A stretch of 64,000 nt of DNA. Source: Candidatus Bodocaedibacter vickermanii. GTDB lineage: Bacteria > Pseudomonadota > Alphaproteobacteria > UBA6184. The position numbers and the translations under genes were made by a program. The DNA is taken from NCBI RefSeq assembly GCF_014896945.1, contig NZ_CP054719.1:977153-1041152 (forward strand), written 5' to 3'. The notes under the pieces were generated by a model. That model had not been told where the DNA came from and ran no database searches. It saw only the letters and a program-made list of their open reading frames with translations. This document shows, one piece after another, positions 56,142 to 64,000 of this stretch (positions are counted from its first letter, which is position 1; each line of letters starts with the position of its first letter).

Positions 56142-57983
56142 ATGACCATTCGCTTATTAGATCCAACCACCATCAATCGTATTGCCGCAGGAGAAGTTGT
56201 CGAGCGCCCCGCATCTGCCGTAAAAGAGCTTGTTGAGAACGCTCTGGATGCCGGGAGTACTCAAATTGACATTACCATTCGGGATGGTGGGCAAAGCTTG
56301 ATTGTCGTTCGTGACAATGGTTCTGGAATGGGTCGTGACGATTTGGAGCTTGCAGTTGAACGTCATGCGACATCAAAATTACCCGATGATGATTTAATGA
56401 ACATCAGCACCATGGGGTTTCGTGGTGAGGCATTACCCTCCATCGGATCTGTCAGTCGGTTAAGCTTAACAAGCCATGATGCGACAACCAATCAAGCCTG
56501 GATATTATCAGTTGAGGGTGGGCATAAACACGATGTGATTCCCGCAAATTTAAATAAGGGAACTATTGTTGAGGTTCGTGACCTTTTCTTTGCAACGCCA
56601 GCCAGATTAAAATTCTTGCGAACACCCAAAACTGAACAAGGTCACATTGTGGATGTGGTTACTAAAATCGCACTTGCGAACCCAACGGTTGGATTTTCAT
56701 TGCGAGACGAAACCAGGCAACTGTTTGATTATGCTCCAACAGAGTCTTTAAAAGATCGCTTGGCAGATGTGTTGGGTGCGGATTTTGTTCAAAATGCATT
56801 GGGCATTGAAGGTTCGCGTGATTATGCCCATGTGTCTGGGTATGTGGGTTTGCCGACGCTTCATCGCAGTTCAAATCAACATCAGTATTTATTTGTAAAC
56901 GGACGCCCTGTTCAAGACAAACTTTTGGGCGGCGCCGTGCGAGCGGCTTATGCTGATTTGGTTGCAAGAGACAGACACCCTATGTTGGTGTTGACGTTAA
57001 CGTTACCCACAGATTATTTAGATGTGAACGTTCACCCAGCCAAGACAGAGGTTCGATTTCAAGATACTCAACTGATTCGAAATCTAATCGTATCAACAGT
57101 GCGACAACATTTAACGCAGGTTAGTCATTTGACGTCAACGACGATTCACCAAGCGGCGATGGATGCGATTCAATTGTTTGAACCCAGAGGCGACCACAGA
57201 CAATCGTCATCGTTTGCGCAGATGTCGACAGATCATCATCGATCACAATCTTATGGCGGACATCAGCAGGGGAATCCAAAGGGCTTTACTCCATATGCTC
57301 CTCAAAAAGCATTTGAAACAATGGGGGCGCATGTCCTGGAAACGCGTCGTGTATTTTCGGAATCCGAACCCACGGATATTATGTTGAATGACGATCCATC
57401 GATGGGGTATTTGGGTAGGGCTGTTGCTCAGGTTTACAATACATACATCGTGTCCCAAACTGAGACTGACATGATTATTACAGATCAACATGCCGCTCAT
57501 GAACGGTTGACGTATGAAAAAATGAAACGTCAATTAAGCGATCATGGTGTTATAAAACAATCGTTATTGATTCCAGAAATCGTCGAAGTCACAGAGCCTC
57601 AGCGTGAAGCATTATTAGAATTGCGTACAGAATTGGAAACATTAGGCCTTACTATTGATGCCTTTGGTTTGACCAGCATTCAAATCAAAGAACTGCCATC
57701 CTTACTGGCGGGAGTTGATGCAAAAGCATTATTGTTGGATATTGCAGATCAAATTACCCACATGGCTCCCACGTTAACATTGCAAGAAAAAGTCTATGAA
57801 ATTTGTGCTGAGTTGTCCTGTAAAGGCAGCATCAAAGCGGGGCGCAGGTTGTCAGTTCCTGAAATGAATCAATTGTTACGCGATATGGAAATTACTCCAT
57901 TTTCGGGACAGTGTAATCATGGGCGTCCCACGTATATTAAATTGCGCAAAGCCGATATTGAAAAGTTGTTTGGAAGAACCTAA
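56142..57983 (+). CDS. mutL: DNA mismatch repair protein MutL
   Basis: 613 residues. GHKL ATPase motifs in order: AAGEVVERPASAVKELVENALDAG (ATP-Mg), DNGSGM, ATSKL and GFRGEALPSI. A variable linker (residues ~345-425) and the C-terminal dimerisation domain follow; it ends with CSGQCNHGRPT-type residues as FSGQCNHGRPTYIKL. GAGGAT ribosome site. MutL couples mismatch recognition to excision; no mutS in the window. Confidence 0.95.
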   Translation: MTIRLLDPTTINRIAAGEVVERPASAVKELVENALDAGSTQIDITIRDGGQSLIVVRDNGSGMGRDDLELAVERHATSKLPDDDLMNISTMGFRGEALPSIGSVSRLSLTSHDATTNQAWILSVEGGHKHDVIPANLNKGTIVEVRDLFFATPARLKFLRTPKTEQGHIVDVVTKIALANPTVGFSLRDETRQLFDYAPTESLKDRLADVLGADFVQNALGIEGSRDYAHVSGYVGLPTLHRSSNQHQYLFVNGRPVQDKLLGGAVRAAYADLVARDRHPMLVLTLTLPTDYLDVNVHPAKTEVRFQDTQLIRNLIVSTVRQHLTQVSHLTSTTIHQAAMDAIQLFEPRGDHRQSSSFAQMSTDHHRSQSYGGHQQGNPKGFTPYAPQKAFETMGAHVLETRRVFSESEPTDIMLNDDPSMGYLGRAVAQVYNTYIVSQTETDMIITDQHAAHERLTYEKMKRQLSDHGVIKQSLLIPEIVEVTEPQREALLELRTELETLGLTIDAFGLTSIQIKELPSLLAGVDAKALLLDIADQITHMAPTLTLQEKVYEICAELSCKGSIKAGRRLSVPEMNQLLRDMEITPFSGQCNHGRPTYIKLRKADIEKLFGRT

Positions 57984-58454
57984 TAGGATCGATTGATTTT
58001 GAATGCCTGGTAAGTTAGGCTGCGTGTGATTTGAGATACTTGAGAGAATGGATGGGATTTTTGACCCACCTTTGACCCATTTCGGGCGCAGGAGGGGTAC
58101 GGGTGAAAAATGATTTTGAGATATTTTGTTGAAGAGTGTGTTTTAGTTCCTTTGTTTGATCGATGCGCCGCAGAATGTCAATTCAAGGCGCTGCGATCCG
58201 TTGTTAAAGTGTTTAATTATTTAGTTTGTTTTTTAAACCGAGTGAATCCCCAGTAACCCGCACGTGCAAAAAGAACCCCATTTCTTACACGAATGGGGAA
58301 AGGCGGACTTTAGTATACTATACAAAGTCGGTGTTTTACGAGCCCGTCGGCTCTAGGGGTTGTTTACAGGGCTGTGACTACTGATCGGGTAGGTGAGTTC
58401 CTGTACTGGGGATTCAGTTCGGCATGTCTTTAAAAGATTCAAAGACGTAGAACG

Positions 58455-58484
58455 AAAAAAGGCTACCCAGGTTTTTGGGTAGCC
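58455..58484 (-). terminator. Intrinsic terminator inside repeat R3, copy 2
   Basis: On the reverse strand, GGCTACCC (58484-58477) pairs perfectly with GGGTAGCC (58468-58461), followed by six T (58460-58455). The pairing is better than in copy 1, which has one G-T pair. Confidence 0.8.
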
Positions 58485-58504
58485 TCTTCGCAATTCTACT
58501 TATT

Positions 58505-58532
58505 AGTATACACAGTGAGTTCGGAAAGTCAA
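58505..58532 (-). promoter_or_regulatory. Promoter of repeat R3, copy 2
   Basis: TTGACT (58532-58527), 16-bp spacer, TATACT (58510-58505) on the reverse strand. It has the same architecture as copy 1 and lies 20 bp ahead of the terminator hairpin. Confidence 0.65.
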
Positions 58533-58592
58533 TTTCTTTTTGAAAGATAATGGTGTTTTTTGTAATCCGTGTTTGTGCGAATCGGATCTAAT

Positions 58593-58617
58593 CTATAGGG
58601 TGCAGCGTCACGCTGCC
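58593..58617. repeat. Palindromic repeat R4
   Basis: GGGT followed by the perfect hairpin GCAGCG-TCA-CGCTGC (58602-58616), the same core as 45057-45071. It lies outside R3 here but inside the distal end of R3 copy 1, so R4 moves or spreads independently. Confidence 0.7.
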
Positions 58618-58680
58618 AAAAAAGTGAATTCCGTCAATCTTTTGTTAACCTTTGTGAGGTATGTTAATTTTTAGAGATCT

Positions 58681-59059
58681 TATACATTGTTATTTTTTGC
58701 CCACCGTTTCGTGAAGAAATGACGGATTGCTTCGTCTATTTAGTCTCGATTTAGGGAGTGGGTTTTGTCCCCCCACCCGAAGGTCACTGAGGGTGACTAG
58801 GGCACAACTGTTGAAAGTGATCAGAAGAGGTGTTTAACGATATTAAAATCACCCACTTAAACACCAAGCTATGAATATTATAAAAAGCTTTATATTGTGT
58901 AAATTAGTCGCATATCTATTGCTTAATTCATACATCTCTGTATCATTGACACAATTAATTGTTTTATCAATGATTTCACCTGTTCTATTGATTTGCTGTC
59001 AAAAACATTCTTTTTCAAATCACTTTCAACAGTTGTGGTGACTAGGGCGGGGGGGGTGG
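58681..59059 (-). repeat. Dispersed repeat R1, interrupted copy
   Basis: The reverse complement aligns with 5597-5727 across its whole length once the 235-bp insertion at 58803-59037 and one copy of the 10-bp GTGACTAGGG duplication are removed. Confidence 0.82.
58803..59037. mobile_element. 235-bp MITE-like element
   Basis: Perfect 19-bp terminal inverted repeats, CACAACTGTTGAAAGTGAT (58803-58821) and its complement (59019-59037). The element is flanked by a 10-bp direct repeat GTGACTAGGG (58793-58802 and 59038-59047), as a target-site duplication. It encodes no transposase. A 56-codon hydrophobic frame (58871-59041) ends in the flanking DNA, lacks a ribosome site and is probably chance. The 10-bp duplication would fit mobilisation by an IS4-type transposase in trans. 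Confidence 0.85.
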
Positions 59060-59240
59060 TAAAAAAATCGAGTTAACTCAATCTTAACCTTTATTAATTT
59101 CACATTAACGGCACGCTGCTTGCGGCATCCTGATTGTCAATTGATTATCGAAACCAAGTGGTCGTGCTTTGCAATAAATTTTATTATCAGCAAACACTGA
59201 ATATTCGCTATACTATTAAAAATAGTTTGGAGTTTTACAC

Positions 59241-60629
59241 ATGCGTACTCGTACTGAATCTGATACGTTTGGATCAATTGATGTTCCTGCAGATCACCTT
59301 TGGGGGGCCCAGACTCAACGATCGATTCAAAATTTTAAGATTGGTTCAGAGCGCATGCCAGCGCCATTGATTCGGGCGTTTGGACTTTTAAAAAAAGCGG
59401 CAGCATTGGTTAACAAACAATTCAACGATATTCCAGATCACATCGCTGATGCAATTGTTGATGCTGCAGATCAAGTTGCCTCATTAAAGCATCTTGATGA
59501 ATTTCCGTTGGTTGTATGGCAGACGGGGTCGGGGACGCAAACCAATATGAATGTGAATGAGGTGATTTCTAACCTTGCAATTCAAGCTTTAGGCGGGGAT
59601 GTGGGATCTAAAAAACCTGTTCATCCAAATGATCATGTCAATTATGGGCAATCATCCAACGATAGCTTTCCAACAGCGATGCACATTGCTGCGGTTGAAC
59701 AACTTCATCACCTGCTATTGCCAGCATTACATCATTTACAAGATGCTTTAACTACAAAAGCGAATGTGTTTAAAGACATTATTAAAGTTGGGCGTACTCA
59801 CTTACAAGACGCAACGCCAATTACCTTGGGGCAAGAATTTTCTGCTTATGTAACCCAGATTGCAAAAGGTATTCAACGCATTGAGCGAACTTTGCCCAAC
59901 TTATATGAACTTGCTCAAGGTGGGACTGCCGTTGGCACTGGGCTAAATACCCGAAAAGAATTTGCAGATCAATTTGCATTGACGATTGCGCAGCTAACAG
60001 GTTTGCCATTTGTATCGGCGCCTAATAAATTTGAGGCCTTATCTGCCCACGATGCCTTGGTTGAATTATCGGGTGCGCTAAACGTAATCGCGGTATCTTT
60101 TATGAAAATCGCAAATGATATTCGATTGTTGGGATCTGGCCCCCGTTGTGGATTTGGCGAATTGTTGTTGCCTGAAAATGAACCGGGTTCATCCATCATG
60201 CCTGGCAAGGTAAACCCAACTCAGTGTGAGGCATTAACGATGGTGGCGGCTCAGGTCATGGGGAATCATGTAACGATTACTATTGCAGGTTCAAATGGTC
60301 ATTTTCAATTGAACGTCTTTAATCCCGTAATGATTTATAATATTTTGCAATCCATACAATTACTTGCTGATGGAGCCCGTAGTTTTACTGATAATTGCAT
60401 CCAGGGACTTGAAGCTAATCATGATCGTATTCAAGAACATTTACACAACACGCTGATGTTAGTTACAGCGTTAAACCCCCATATCGGGTATGATAAGGCT
60501 GCGTGTATTGCAAAGATTGCGCACACAAAAGGCATTACCTTGAAAGCGGCAGCTTTGGAATTAGGCTATGTATCCGAAGCTGAATTTGATCAATGGATTA
60601 ACCCTGCAAACATGATATCCCCAGAATGA
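59241..60629 (+). CDS. fumC: Fumarate hydratase, class II
   Basis: 462 residues. Signature motifs: [16 protein letters not shown], the active-site His in [10 protein letters not shown], and the fumarase/aspartase signature [13 protein letters not shown]. It interconverts fumarate and malate in the TCA cycle and uses no iron-sulfur cluster. GGAG lies nine bases before the ATG, and a TATACT -10 box near 59210. A 4-bp overlap joins it to the next gene. Confidence 0.96.
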   Translation: MRTRTESDTFGSIDVPADHLWGAQTQRSIQNFKIGSERMPAPLIRAFGLLKKAAALVNKQFNDIPDHIADAIVDAADQVASLKHLDEFPLVVWQTGSGTQTNMNVNEVISNLAIQALGGDVGSKKPVHPNDHVNYGQSSNDSFPTAMHIAAVEQLHHLLLPALHHLQDALTTKANVFKDIIKVGRTHLQDATPITLGQEFSAYVTQIAKGIQRIERTLPNLYELAQGGTAVGTGLNTRKEFADQFALTIAQLTGLPFVSAPNKFEALSAHDALVELSGALNVIAVSFMKIANDIRLLGSGPRCGFGELLLPENEPGSSIMPGKVNPTQCEALTMVAAQVMGNHVTITIAGSNGHFQLNVFNPVMIYNILQSIQLLADGARSFTDNCIQGLEANHDRIQEHLHNTLMLVTALNPHIGYDKAACIAKIAHTKGITLKAAALELGYVSEAEFDQWINPANMISPE

Positions 60630-60832
60630 AAAAGCGATCTTTAACTATTGATGGTCATCGCACCAGCATCAGTTTAGAAGATGAATTTTGGGATGGTTTA
60701 AAACACATCTCTACTGTTCGTGGGTGTGCTTTGATAGATATTATTAGGGAGATTGACGAAAAGCGAAAGTCTGGTTTATCCAGTGCTATTCGAATCTTTG
60801 TTTTGAATTATTATAAAGATCCAGGTGCTTAG
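60626..60832 (+). CDS. Ribbon-helix-helix domain protein (RHH_4 type)
   Basis: 68 residues. [28 protein letters not shown], then a helix and [12 protein letters not shown], the pattern of the small alphaproteobacterial ribbon-helix-helix family that commonly follows fumC. It probably binds DNA as a dimer; the target is unknown. Its start overlaps the fumC stop (ATGA). Confidence 0.82.
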   Translation: MKKRSLTIDGHRTSISLEDEFWDGLKHISTVRGCALIDIIREIDEKRKSGLSSAIRIFVLNYYKDPGA

Positions 60833-60940
60833 ATTTAAAAGCGGTCAAAAGACACAAGCATAACTTTTTTCATCTATTCATAGTTTGTTAACTTTTTTGT
60901 CTTAGTATTATCAAGTAAGTTCAAAAATAGGAAAAAAAAC

Positions 60941-61975
60941 ATGGCAAAAGCAGAACAAAGTCAAAAGAAAAAAGTCAGCTTGGCGTTACAAGGTGGCGGT
61001 GCACACGGAGCATTTACCTGGGGTGTAATTGACAGACTTTTAGAAGAAAATGTTGAAGTTGATGGTATCGTAGGTACCAGTGCGGGTGCGATGAACGCCG
61101 TATCTGTTTTGCAGGGATTAATTGAAGGCGGTAATGACGGTGCCCGCAAAACGATGCGCAAGTTTTGGGAAGGCGTTGGCGAAAAAGGTAAAGATGGTCC
61201 ATTAAAGCCAATGGGCGATGATAAAAAACGCGGCAATTATACAATGTATAATTCGTTTGGATACATCATGTTTGATAACATGATTAAAAACATGTCTCCG
61301 TATCAATTTAACAAAGATGACAAAGATCCATTAAAAGAAGTTATTGAAGCAACGTTTGACTTTGAAACTTTGTCTCGCGAGACAAAGCACAAGGTTTTCT
61401 TGTGTGCTACACACATTCGTGATGGAAAAGTAAAAATCTTTAAAAACGAAGATTTATGTCCAGAGGCAATGTTGGCGTCAGGATGTTTACCCTTAATTCA
61501 CAAAGCAGTTGCTGTGGGTGGCGAATATTACTGGGATGGTGGATTTACAGCAAACCCAGCAATTTATCCATTGATTTATGGATGTGAAGCTCCAAGCATT
61601 ATTATCGTTCAATTAAACCCAACTCTTCGTGAAGATGTTCCAAAAGACGTTCGCGGAATTTCTGACCGTTTGAATGAAATTTCTAACAACGTAACAATGA
61701 TGCGTGAATTGCGAGCAATCAACATGATTACAAAGTGGATCGATGATGGTCACTTAAAGCCTTCTGCTAATGCAAAACGCTTAGATGTTCACATCATTCA
61801 AAATGATCAAGTGTTCCAACCCTTAGGATTCTCTAGTAAGTTGAACTCTACACCAGAATTCTTACACTATTTGTTTGACGAAGGTCGCAAGTGTGCAGAT
61901 AAGTGGTTGTACAATCACTGGGATATGGTGGGTGTTAACTCTACTGCCGATCACTATATGGATAATGATTTCTAA
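60941..61975 (+). CDS. Patatin-like phospholipase
   Basis: 344 residues. The oxyanion hole LQGGGAHGAFTWGV, nucleophile elbow GTSAG (Ser near residue 47) and the catalytic-dyad Asp in YWDGGF are all present. There is no signal peptide, so it acts in the cytoplasm or is delivered by a secretion system. Patatins hydrolyse acyl lipids; ExoU-type relatives act as effectors, but plain housekeeping roles are also common. AGGA ribosome site. A terminator follows. Confidence 0.9.
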   Translation: MAKAEQSQKKKVSLALQGGGAHGAFTWGVIDRLLEENVEVDGIVGTSAGAMNAVSVLQGLIEGGNDGARKTMRKFWEGVGEKGKDGPLKPMGDDKKRGNYTMYNSFGYIMFDNMIKNMSPYQFNKDDKDPLKEVIEATFDFETLSRETKHKVFLCATHIRDGKVKIFKNEDLCPEAMLASGCLPLIHKAVAVGGEYYWDGGFTANPAIYPLIYGCEAPSIIIVQLNPTLREDVPKDVRGISDRLNEISNNVTMMRELRAINMITKWIDDGHLKPSANAKRLDVHIIQNDQVFQPLGFSSKLNSTPEFLHYLFDEGRKCADKWLYNHWDMVGVNSTADHYMDNDF

Positions 61976-61994
61976 TAATTATTATCTTCGTACT

Positions 61995-62024
61995 AAAAAA
62001 GGGTCTATTAATAGACCCTTTTTT
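61995..62024. terminator. Bidirectional terminator after the patatin gene
   Basis: AAAAAAGGGTCTATTAATAG and its continuation form a perfect palindrome (GGGTCTAT/ATAGACCC) flanked by A6 and T6, starting 19 bp after the stop codon. Confidence 0.85.
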
Positions 62025-63123
62025 ATATCGCGCTGCGAAAAACACGGGGGATCTGCCTTTGAAATGGAAAGGCGATAATGTACAGAGAAATACGTTATGA
62101 GATTTCGAATATAACGACATAACGAAATAGTGATGATGTATTTGATATTATATATCGGTTTGTGTGGATAGGGAAATATCGGAAGGTATGATTAGACTAT
62201 ACAAATAGTCGAAATAGATATACCAGAAGATCATATACACATAGGGTCATTTGATCAGAACCCAGGATCTCACCTTCAGATACTATGCACATCGTAAAGA
62301 GTTGGAGGTGCGTGAGTTTTGGAAATACTATGCAGAAATGTATAAAACAGTGGATACAAAGTTATTGTGTAGAAACTATTGGAACTGCTGGACATGCAAA
62401 CGAAGCGACGATAAGAGACTATACTCAGAATCAATTTAAGTCGACGAATCAGTTAGAAAATGTTTCTAAACAAATCTGTCTTTGCTGACGTTCGGTTGCT
62501 TGCGGTCGACTAGTTCATCAAACTTGCAGTACATCGTACTGTTGTTCCGGCTACAAAATGTTCGATTAATCGTCTCTTTCTCATGTTTTACCTTATAACA
62601 TTTTTTACATTATGTGGTACAACTCTATGAATTATTGCAGATAATATACCAGAGACTATATTCACTCCTTAACGTAAAAATACAGATTAAGTAGCCAGTC
62701 CAACAGAAAAAAGTCAGAGGATATGGGGCTCAATGCTTAGCGTGATTTTCTGTGTTTTTTCATAAAATTCATAGAGCTGTAGCGTAGTATCCAATGTTTC
62801 GTGTGTCACAAGGGTACAGTTTTTTGAATCATTACTATCTCGTAAAATAACTCCAAAACTGTATGTATGTATTTATTTGTTGTGATAAATAATAATTTTG
62901 GTTAGATTAATATTTAGGCATCTTGCTATCACTCAAAACAATAAACATCATAGTGTTCCAATAGCCGATTAAGATCTAGAAAATAAGAATCATAAAATAA
63001 TGTAACTGCTGAGGAGGGTTATTTTTTGGTTTGCATTTCTTTGATTCTGTTCAGCGTTTTTTCAAAATCATCTTGTTTTTGCCTTTTTATTTCACAACGT
63101 AGTTATTCTCATTGGGGGTTCTC
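62025..63123. other. 1.1-kb AT-rich region without a supported gene
   Basis: Short open frames in this stretch have no ribosome sites and irregular composition. Small hairpins occur (GCCTTT/AAAGGC near 62056-62075, CAGTAC-ATC-GTACTG near 62527-62541). A 26-codon reverse-strand frame ending at 63026 (reading CEIKRQKQDDFEKTLNRIKE) has protein-like composition and may be the tail of a decayed gene. Otherwise I see nothing. Confidence 0.5.
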
Positions 63124-64000
63124 TTGAAAAAATCATCATATAATATATTACTCTTATCCACATGCTTAATGACGTCAAGTCCTCTTTTTGCTGCAGAAGA
63201 ACTTAGGGTAAATGATCCACCATCCAATGCAAGCAACCAAAGAGCCACCGTCTATTCTCCCGCGTCTCAAACATCTAAAAAATCTGTTCCGCCTGTAACG
63301 AGTCCTAACCCAGCCTTACGACCCGAAAGCGTTTCGCGACCTGGTCTATATTCTTTGCCTACTCGGGCGTTGAGCAGAGGGGGGGCGGCATATCCAACCA
63401 TAGATCCCCCATGCGATGCTATATTTACTGTACCTCGCCCAGGAACACCTAGGCAAGGCTCAGAGCCTCAAACGACTCCACGACCTCTCCCCACGGGAGC
63501 AACTTGTGCAGCACAGACTCCGAGAGCGGGGAGTAATGTCCGACCTGCTTCGGTTGCACAAGCTTTTGGGGAAACAGCAAGAAGGTCAGAGACTGAGGTT
63601 AGAGCATCAAGAGTATCAGATGCTCCATCGAGGATGTTAGATCCTATTAGTGTACCAAATATTATTCCATCGATTGTTTTTTCGACTGTTAATTCACAAC
63701 AACAACTTGAGTTAAATCTTAATATTAATAATCGAACGATTTCACACACAGTTGATCTGATAAACTTTTCAGAAATTGGTCAATCACAGCGGTTTGTTTC
63801 TGAAGAGTACGTAACCACGTTAACTCCCGATGAAGGAGGGATTGCGCACATACATATTTCTAGACAGGGACGACGTATTGCTGAGGGAGCGTTTAGGGTT
63901 GATTCTAATAAAAGCACGCTTTTAATAGAAAGATTAGTGTTCGAGGAAAGTTTTCATATTAACTTTGCCGGTAAAATTATAATTAATCGGCTTGAGACTG
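63124..64000 (+). CDS. Exported protein of unknown function, 3' partial
   Basis: An uninterrupted frame of 292 codons begins at TTG 63124, preceded by GGGGG five bases upstream, and runs off the window. The product has a signal peptide (KKSSYNILLLSTCLMTSSPLFA, cleavage before AEE). A proline/serine/arginine-rich region follows to about residue 175, then a beta-rich region (SIVFSTVNSQQQLELNLNINN onward). The design, an unstructured passenger followed by beta strands, suits a surface-exposed or secreted protein. No family is recognised. No ATG is available near the signal peptide. Confidence 0.65.
   Translation, partial: MKKSSYNILLLSTCLMTSSPLFAAEELRVNDPPSNASNQRATVYSPASQTSKKSVPPVTSPNPALRPESVSRPGLYSLPTRALSRGGAAYPTIDPPCDAIFTVPRPGTPRQGSEPQTTPRPLPTGATCAAQTPRAGSNVRPASVAQAFGETARRSETEVRASRVSDAPSRMLDPISVPNIIPSIVFSTVNSQQQLELNLNINNRTISHTVDLINFSEIGQSQRFVSEEYVTTLTPDEGGIAHIHISRQGRRIAEGAFRVDSNKSTLLIERLVFEESFHINFAGKIIINRLET

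Larger units (their letters stand above)
58062..58532 (-). repeat. Long structured repeat R3, copy 2
   Basis: Reverse complement of 44547-45100. On the reverse strand it begins with TTGACT (58527-58532), a 16-bp spacer and TATACT (58505-58510), followed by a perfect terminator hairpin. The 12-bp closing stem GAATCCCCAGTA/TACTGGGGATTC (58243-58254/58402-58413) and the GCGCC/GGCGC hairpin are conserved. Indels lie in loops and between stems. Confidence 0.85.
57984..59240. other. 1.26-kb repeat island between mutL and fumC
   Basis: No protein gene is supported. In order: repeat R3 copy 2 (58062-58532), palindrome R4 (58593-58617), repeat R1 copy 2 (58681-59059) carrying a MITE-like insertion (58803-59037), then about 180 bp of AT-rich leader for fumC with a TATACT box near 59210. 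Confidence 0.75.

Noticed and set aside
58871-59041. 56-codon hydrophobic frame inside the MITE-like element
   Set aside because: It has no ribosome site, and its stop codon lies in the target duplication, so it would exist only by chance of insertion.
63026-63105. Reverse-strand fragment reading like a charged protein tail
   Set aside because: Only 26 codons, blocked by a stop upstream and without a start. It may be a gene remnant but is too short to call.

Overview
The window is AT-rich DNA (roughly 40% G+C by eye) from an alphaproteobacterium, most likely a host-associated member of the Holosporales or a relative. The lineage argument rests on gene families and gene order: split transhydrogenase genes pntAA/pntAB/pntB, a DUF1013 (TrcR-type) cell-cycle regulator, fumC followed by a small ribbon-helix-helix gene, an AI-2E-family permease followed by an Hda-type DnaA-like gene, and SdhE. 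The host-associated argument rests on a partial type VI secretion (T6SS) operon, a sugar-phosphate (OPA-type) antiporter, a patatin-like lipase, two secreted proteins of unknown function, and many dispersed repeats. The genus is an inference.

Layout. 1-4.1 kb: two tandem MATE exporters, then a beta-propeller-like gene bracketed by a 74-bp direct repeat, then tRNA-Cys. 4.3-8.4 kb: pal and cpoB, a hairpin-rich spacer, lpdA (reverse) and ubiA. 8.4-11.3 kb: two small unknown genes, ligA and a small membrane protein. 11.3-13.2 kb: three tandem paralogous membrane proteins. 13.3-17.2 kb: rpsF-rpsR-rplI-dnaB-alr. 17.4-25.1 kb: a long forward run of mlaE-mlaF-radA-cvpA-DUF2066-CDP-alcohol phosphatidyltransferase-AI-2E permease-hda-sdhE-small exported protein. 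25.2-27.7 kb: rnr and ftsB (reverse). 27.7-28.4 kb: palindromic repeats. 29.0-37.6 kb: T6SS operon (membrane protein, tssJ, tssK, tssL, tssM, tssA). 37.7-41.7 kb: yqgE and slt (reverse), then dapA and smpB. 42.0-44.4 kb: an exported protein with 59-residue tandem repeats. 45.2-48.8 kb: sodB and pnt genes (reverse). 49.0-51.5 kb: OPA antiporter and dapE. 51.5-53.6 kb: an accessory reverse cluster (GrpB-GNAT fusion, DUF6314, xenobiotic acyltransferase). 53.7-58.0 kb: trcR, HIT, tsaB, rimI, a structured RNA candidate and mutL. 58.0-59.2 kb: a repeat island. 59.2-62.0 kb: fumC, a small regulator and a patatin. 63.1 kb to the edge: a partial exported protein with a TTG start.

The most unusual material is non-coding. 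(i) A 71-bp segment at 5822-5892 forms a perfect four-way cloverleaf: a 10-bp outer stem enclosing three perfect hairpins. (ii) A ~0.5-kb structured element occurs in inverted orientation at 44.5 and 58.1 kb. Both copies keep a near-consensus promoter running straight into an intrinsic terminator, followed by a domain closed by a 12-bp stem. (iii) A 235-bp MITE-like insertion at 58803-59037, with 19-bp perfect terminal inverted repeats and a 10-bp target duplication, interrupts one copy of another dispersed repeat whose intact copy lies at 5.6 kb. (iv) A ~200-nt rod-like RNA candidate lies between rimI and mutL and resembles 6S RNA. All assignments come from reading the sequence and family knowledge; no database search or folding program was run.
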